Positions 60,201 to 64,000 of a stretch of DNA of 64,000 nt are shown here, piece by piece. Positions within the stretch are counted from its first letter, which is position 1; the number at the start of each line of letters is the position of its first letter. The position numbers and the translations under genes are program-made. A model generated the notes under the pieces. That model had not been told where the DNA came from. It ran no database searches and saw only the letters and a program-made list of their open reading frames with translations. Source of the DNA: Oceanicoccus sp. KOV_DT_Chl (GTDB lineage: Bacteria; Pseudomonadota; Gammaproteobacteria; Pseudomonadales; Dasaniaceae); contig NZ_FQLF01000007.1 of NCBI RefSeq assembly GCF_900120175.1, forward strand, positions 186,001 through 250,000, read 5' to 3'.

Positions 60201-60308
60201 TCACTGCTGATGCTACCGTGTATTTTTGCCATCAATCAGGATATCCGAGCAAAACTATTTAACACAGTGGATGACAATACAACCCAGTTACCGCAAGAAA
60301 ATAGTTAG
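57206..60308 (+). CDS. RND efflux transporter (AcrB/HAE family), two apparent frameshifts
   Basis: About 1,035 residues once frames are joined: helix 1, periplasmic porter domains, helices 2-6 with MLVDDAIVTAECIQRF, second porter half, then helices 8-12 with VGVLLNNSVVMVH. Breaks at T5 58786-58790 and TTT 59256-59258; in each case one extra T restores continuity (CFLFLMVISL, DFLKNQPGV). The proton-relay Asp pair is replaced in part (MLVDDAIV retains DD). Together with the lipoprotein it forms a two-gene efflux operon. Confidence 0.9.
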
Positions 60309-60376
60309 CCGCAGTTTATGTAAGCCAATTATAAATTATTCAGCCCATGACAGCGTAATAGGTATGCGATAGAGCT

Positions 60377-61204
60377 ATGCTTAGCCCTCCTCCATTACAA
60401 TTACAATCACTCATCGATTTTGTTGATCAACGACAAAATCTTTTAGTGATCACTGGCGCGGGCATCAGTGCCCAGTCTGGTATTCCTACCTATCGAGATG
60501 ATAATGGCAGCTGGCAACATAGCCAACCTATCCAGCATCAAGACTTTATCGACAAGTTGGCACAGCGCCAACGTTATTGGTCGCGCAGCGCTATTGGCTG
60601 GCCAACCATTAGTAGTGCCAGACCTAATCCCGCCCATCATGCGCTGGTGGAGCTTGAACGTCGCGGTAAAATAAAACTGTTAGTCACTCAAAATGTAGAC
60701 CGCTTACATCAGTACGCCGGCCACCAAAACGTTGTGGATTTGCATGGCCGCCTGGACCAAGCAATCTGTTTAGGCTGTGGTAGCACCGAATCAAGAGAAC
60801 AGATACAGCAGCGCTTACTTGCTAACAACCCTTTTCTCAGTAAGCTAAAAGCCGAAATAAAACCGGATGGCGATGCCGAAGTCGCCGATACGGCAATAGA
60901 AAAAATTCAGTGCCCACTGTGCTTACACTGTAATGATACGCTGATGCCTGACGTGATTTTTTTTGGTGGTAGTGTGCCAAAACAGCGGGTAGAAAAAATC
61001 CTGAGTGCCTTAGCCTCAGCAGATGGTGTTTTAATCGTGGGATCTTCGCTGATGGTTCGATCAAGTTACCGGTTTTGCGTTACAGCCGCAGAGCTTAATA
61101 TTCCTATTACTGCTATCAATAAAGGGAAAACCAGAGCTGATGATATTTTAAGTTTAAAAGTAGAAGCGGATTGTAGCGAAACGCTGCAACAATTAATTAG
61201 CTGA
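60377..61204 (+). CDS. Sir2-family NAD-dependent protein deacylase
   Basis: 275 residues. NAD-binding GAGISAQSGIPTYR, catalytic LHGRL His with QNVDRLH, zinc cysteines in CLGC and CPLC-LHC, and VGSSLMVRSS. A class II (SIRT4-like) arrangement is likely from the QNVDRLHQYAG and FFGGSVP segments. The stop overlaps the convergent diguanylate cyclase gene by eight bases. Confidence 0.92.
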   Translation: MLSPPPLQLQSLIDFVDQRQNLLVITGAGISAQSGIPTYRDDNGSWQHSQPIQHQDFIDKLAQRQRYWSRSAIGWPTISSARPNPAHHALVELERRGKIKLLVTQNVDRLHQYAGHQNVVDLHGRLDQAICLGCGSTESREQIQQRLLANNPFLSKLKAEIKPDGDAEVADTAIEKIQCPLCLHCNDTLMPDVIFFGGSVPKQRVEKILSALASADGVLIVGSSLMVRSSYRFCVTAAELNIPITAINKGKTRADDILSLKVEADCSETLQQLIS

Positions 61205-62165
61205 CGGATTTACGATTTTTTTTGTCTTCATACATAGCTTTATCCGCCTTTTCTATCAAACCTTCAATATTCCAATAATCCATACTTTCACTGACGACCA
61301 GACCGCAAGAAAATTCAAGGGTATAGTCTTGCATACTGGCAGTGGTAATAGAGCTTAATCGCTCGGTAAACCGGTTAATAATTTGCTTTGATTTAACCAG
61401 GTCGGAATTAACAATCAGCACCACAAATTCATCACCACCGAGTCGGGCATATATATCGGCATCTCTAAAACTTTCTGACATTTGATTGGCGAACATTTGC
61501 AATAAGCGATCGCCCTCTGCATGCCCATACTTATCATTAATAGCTTTAAAATTATCTAAATCAAAATATCCAAGCGTTGCAGCCAAGCCCTGGCGATTAC
61601 ACAATTCTAATCCATGAATAGCCAAATTCAGAAAACCGCGCCGATTAGCAATACCGGTAAGTTCATCTTTAGTCGCCAGCAAGATGGCAGCAAGCTCACT
61701 CTCAACCATACACGCCAAATCTTTTAGACTTAATAAATCCTCGTCTGACATTTGCTTAGGCTGGGTATCAATAATACAAAGAGTTCCCAGCTTTTCGCCA
61801 TTAGGAGCTGTAAGTGGTGAACCGGCATAAAATCGAATATCAGGAGGTCCGGTCACCAGAGGGTTATCTGCGAAGCGCTCATCTTCCAGTGTATTAGGGA
61901 TATAAAAAATGTCATCGCCTAAAATGGCGTGACCACAGAAAGATATGTCTCGCGGTGTTTCTGAAGCATCCAGGCCTACACAGGATTTAAACCATTGCCG
62001 ATTCTCATCAACCAAGCTGACCAGCGCTATAGGTACGTCAAATAGCCTTTTAGCCATCCGGGTAATTCGATCAAAACGCTCTTCATGATCAGTATCAAGG
62101 ATATTCAGCGAACGCAAAGTCGCTAAGCGCTGATATTCTGTCGTTGGAATTTTCGGTGCTTGCAT
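61197..62165 (-). CDS. GAF-GGDEF diguanylate cyclase
   Basis: 322 residues. A GAF domain (about 25-155; LVSLVDENRQWFKSCVGLD, ISFCGHAIL) precedes a GGDEF domain with ARLGGDEFVVL. The inhibitory RxxD site (RDAD) is five residues before GGDEF, so product feedback is likely. There is no signal peptide or membrane helix, so it is cytoplasmic. The signal bound by GAF is unknown. Confidence 0.93.
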   Translation of the reverse strand: MQAPKIPTTEYQRLATLRSLNILDTDHEERFDRITRMAKRLFDVPIALVSLVDENRQWFKSCVGLDASETPRDISFCGHAILGDDIFYIPNTLEDERFADNPLVTGPPDIRFYAGSPLTAPNGEKLGTLCIIDTQPKQMSDEDLLSLKDLACMVESELAAILLATKDELTGIANRRGFLNLAIHGLELCNRQGLAATLGYFDLDNFKAINDKYGHAEGDRLLQMFANQMSESFRDADIYARLGGDEFVVLIVNSDLVKSKQIINRFTERLSSITTASMQDYTLEFSCGLVVSESMDYWNIEGLIEKADKAMYEDKKNRKSVS

Positions 62166-62256
62166 AAGCCAATTTCACCCCTATCTGCTACCGGCCATGA
62201 GTATATCAACCGGCATCAACCTAATAAGCGATCCAGGCTATCTTACCTAAGTGCAA

Positions 62257-62718
62257 TTAAGAGTACGTCCATTGCTTGGCGGGAGCAGTGCCTTGCTGGT
62301 ATTCAATGCACTGTACATCAAACCAAATAGGTAATAAACATTTAACGTAAAACGCCCGCACCGTGGTTGGCTCCACTACCAGATCATCATATTCTTTAAT
62401 TTGAATATCCGGGTTCTCAGCCTGCAACGCTTTAGCCTTGGCAAGTAAAGCATCTACTTCGGCGCGAGTTTCAAACAACAAACCTAAATGATCGTAACCG
62501 GGTGAATGTAGTGGGTCGGGGCTTTCCGCACAAAGAATAAATTGGCTCACTTCAGCATCCAGCATTAACAATAATGCTTTCTGCCCTACTATTTCTACTT
62601 CTATTGTATCCCAACCAAATAACTCTTTATAAAAATCGCCAATTGCCTTTTTGTTTTCTGCTGTCAAAAAACCTTCCGGAAAAGTTAACTCCATATGATT
62701 GATACGCATATTCGCCAT
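62257..62718 (-). CDS. VOC-family (glyoxalase/dioxygenase fold) protein
   Basis: 153 residues, with the paired beta-alpha-beta-beta-beta modules of the VOC fold (INHMELTFPEG, YDHLGLLFETRAEVDAL). Potential metal ligands at the His of NHMEL, the His of YDHLG and a C-terminal Glu are plausible. Substrate unknown. Located between the cyclase and the thioesterase, all on the minus strand. Confidence 0.75.
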   Translation of the reverse strand: MANMRINHMELTFPEGFLTAENKKAIGDFYKELFGWDTIEVEIVGQKALLLMLDAEVSQFILCAESPDPLHSPGYDHLGLLFETRAEVDALLAKAKALQAENPDIQIKEYDDLVVEPTTVRAFYVKCLLPIWFDVQCIEYQQGTAPAKQWTYS

Positions 62719-62827
62719 AGTCTTAATACCTACAAGATAATTAATGTCATCGGGAGAATATTAACCTGTTAATAAGCAGCAATGAATTACTGTCAGGTAA
62801 TGTATAAGCGGTAATAAAAATAAATCT

Positions 62828-63181
62828 TCAATCCTGAAGCGAGAGCGGCTTGCCGTCTGCGCCCACATTGACAAAGCTGATATTAGTCGCAAATAGCGGC
62901 TGATCGTGTCCGGCCAGCTTTTCGCCTATGACCTCAACGTGGTATTGCAGTGACGTGTTGCCCCGACGTAGACAGCTGATATCAAAACGAAGAATCTCAC
63001 CCGGTAATACCGGATGCTGAAAGTTCACCTGATCCAATGACACGGTGACCAAGCGATTGCCAGGAAATTCAAGACTGGCAGTAATATAGGCATATTCATC
63101 GACCCACTTGAGCAAGTTTCCGCCAAAAAGAAACCCTTGGTCATTAAGGTATTCGGGAAGAACTATGGTGCGATGCTGCAT
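62828..63181 (-). CDS. Hotdog-fold acyl-CoA thioesterase
   Basis: 117 residues, a single hotdog domain of the YciA/acyl-CoA thioesterase group: NDQGFLFGGNLLKWVDEYAYI holds the catalytic Asp/helix segment, followed by VNFQHPVLPGE. It hydrolyses acyl-CoA thioesters. It is slightly short compared with YciA. Confidence 0.85.
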   Translation of the reverse strand: MQHRTIVLPEYLNDQGFLFGGNLLKWVDEYAYITASLEFPGNRLVTVSLDQVNFQHPVLPGEILRFDISCLRRGNTSLQYHVEVIGEKLAGHDQPLFATNISFVNVGADGKPLSLQD

Positions 63182-63439
63182 GCGCTATCCTATTATTAGA
63201 GGGTCACTGACGAAAGCTGACCAATAGAGTAATGGATTAGCCATTGATTTAACAATCCCGCTCAAACAATCCGCACATTTTATTACATCACTGCGATCAA
63301 TAACCGTTATCTACCCACAGACTTTCAGTTACTTTCATTCCGCTATAAACTGCGCCCATTGCAGACCACTCGATGCAGGTAATATGCCCATGCCGTCACC
63401 ACGACAGTATCGGCATATTTCTTTAAGCGAGTAAGTATC

Positions 63440-64000
63440 ATGAAAATAGTCATTGTAGGAGGCGGTGCTGGAGGCCTTGAATTAGCCAGCAAACTCGGAA
63501 AAAAACTCGGTAAAAAGGCTAAAGCAGAGGTTGTGCTAATTGACCGCAAGCCTACCCATATCTGGAAGCCACTGTTACATGAAGTGGCTGCCGGTTCTCT
63601 GGATGCGGCGGTAGATGCTGTCAGTTATCGGGCTCATGCTTATCAACACGGTTTCAGTTTTAAATTAGGCACGCTGCAAGGCGTAGACCGTCAACGGCAA
63701 TGCATCCAGCTCGCCGCCGTCACCGATAACAGCGACCTCACCAGCGAAGAAGTATTACCTGCCCGGGAAGAGTCTTATGATTATCTGGTGTTGGCGATTG
63801 GCAGTATCAGTAATGATTTTGCTACGCCTGGTGTTGCCGAACACTGTCGATTTCTTGATGCACCTGAACAGGCTATTCGCTTTCACGACAAATTGGTTAG
63901 CCGTTTTATTCGACTCAACCGCAAACTTGCCGAGGGCGAAGATCAACGCCTGCATATCGCTATTGTCGGTGGCGGAGCGACCGGTGTAGAGCTTTCTGCC
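63440..64000 (+). CDS. Type II NADH:quinone oxidoreductase (NDH-2), 5' part
   Basis: The frame starts at ATG 63440 and is open to the window edge (187 codons). N-terminal FAD-binding motif IVGGGAGGLEL, a block HIWKPLLHEVAAGSLD characteristic of NDH-2, LVLAIGS and the second, NADH-binding dinucleotide motif IAIVGGGATGVELSA at the edge. A single-subunit, non-pumping respiratory enzyme on the cytoplasmic face. Its C-terminal membrane-binding part lies outside. Confidence 0.9.
   Translation, partial: MKIVIVGGGAGGLELASKLGKKLGKKAKAEVVLIDRKPTHIWKPLLHEVAAGSLDAAVDAVSYRAHAYQHGFSFKLGTLQGVDRQRQCIQLAAVTDNSDLTSEEVLPAREESYDYLVLAIGSISNDFATPGVAEHCRFLDAPEQAIRFHDKLVSRFIRLNRKLAEGEDQRLHIAIVGGGATGVELSA

Overview
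The window looks like a chromosomal segment of a polarly flagellated, probably marine gammaproteobacterium. The chemotaxis/flagellar order (fliLMNOPQR-flhBA-flhF-fleN-fliA-cheYZAB-motCD-parC-parP) is the Pseudomonas/Cellvibrionales arrangement. Further support comes from a two-domain LeuA, a VPLPA-CTERM (exosortase-type) secreted protein and several TonB systems. I cannot fix the genus from sequence alone; Spongiibacteraceae/Cellvibrionales is my best guess.

Layout. 1-19.8 kb: one minus-strand flagellar/chemotaxis block, with a clear sigma-54 promoter before fliL and a clear sigma-28 promoter before cheY; fliK and the fliE-J genes are not here. 19.9-22.4 kb: an Lrp/AsnC regulator, then leuA behind a structured, self-terminating leader. 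22.8-24 kb: an OxyR-like LysR regulator whose peroxidatic cysteine position is serine, with an ATAG-N7-CTAT site upstream. 24.1-32.6 kb: a universal stress protein and a nine-gene Mrp-type antiporter operon in the membrane-bound-hydrogenase gene order, with three antiporter-type subunits. 32.6-42.5 kb: a VPLPA-CTERM protein between two decayed copies of a repeat, an isoquinoline-oxidoreductase-type molybdoenzyme, AidB-like acyl-CoA dehydrogenase, epimerase, MATE exporter and folD. 42.7-44 kb: tRNA-Pro, tRNA-His and a tRNA-Arg locus. In that locus two tandem 267/266-bp units carry tRNA-Arg sequences split by palindromic inserts in both the D-loop and the T-loop, followed by one intact tRNA-Arg. 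44-52.1 kb: an island-like segment bracketed by two diverged copies of a tRNA-Arg T-arm element. It holds a secreted protein, an IS1202-like insertion sequence with exact ends and a 16-bp target duplication, and a BlaI / M56-peptidase-TonB / TonB / ExbD / SIMPL operon with three palindromic operators. 52.2-64 kb: a serine hydrolase, a TonB-dependent receptor with an in-frame amber codon, an RND efflux pair, sirtuin, diguanylate cyclase, VOC protein, thioesterase and the start of a type II NADH dehydrogenase.

Data quality matters for every reading. At least twelve breaks (in parC, cheA three times, leuA, the LysR gene, folD twice, the secreted island protein, the RND pump twice, and the tRNA-Pro acceptor stem) are each repaired by adding one base to a short homopolymer. 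Because folD, leuA and tRNA-Pro are among them, under-called homopolymers in the assembly are more likely than real pseudogenes. I therefore annotate these as single genes spanning the breaks. The flhB break and the receptor amber codon are of a different kind.
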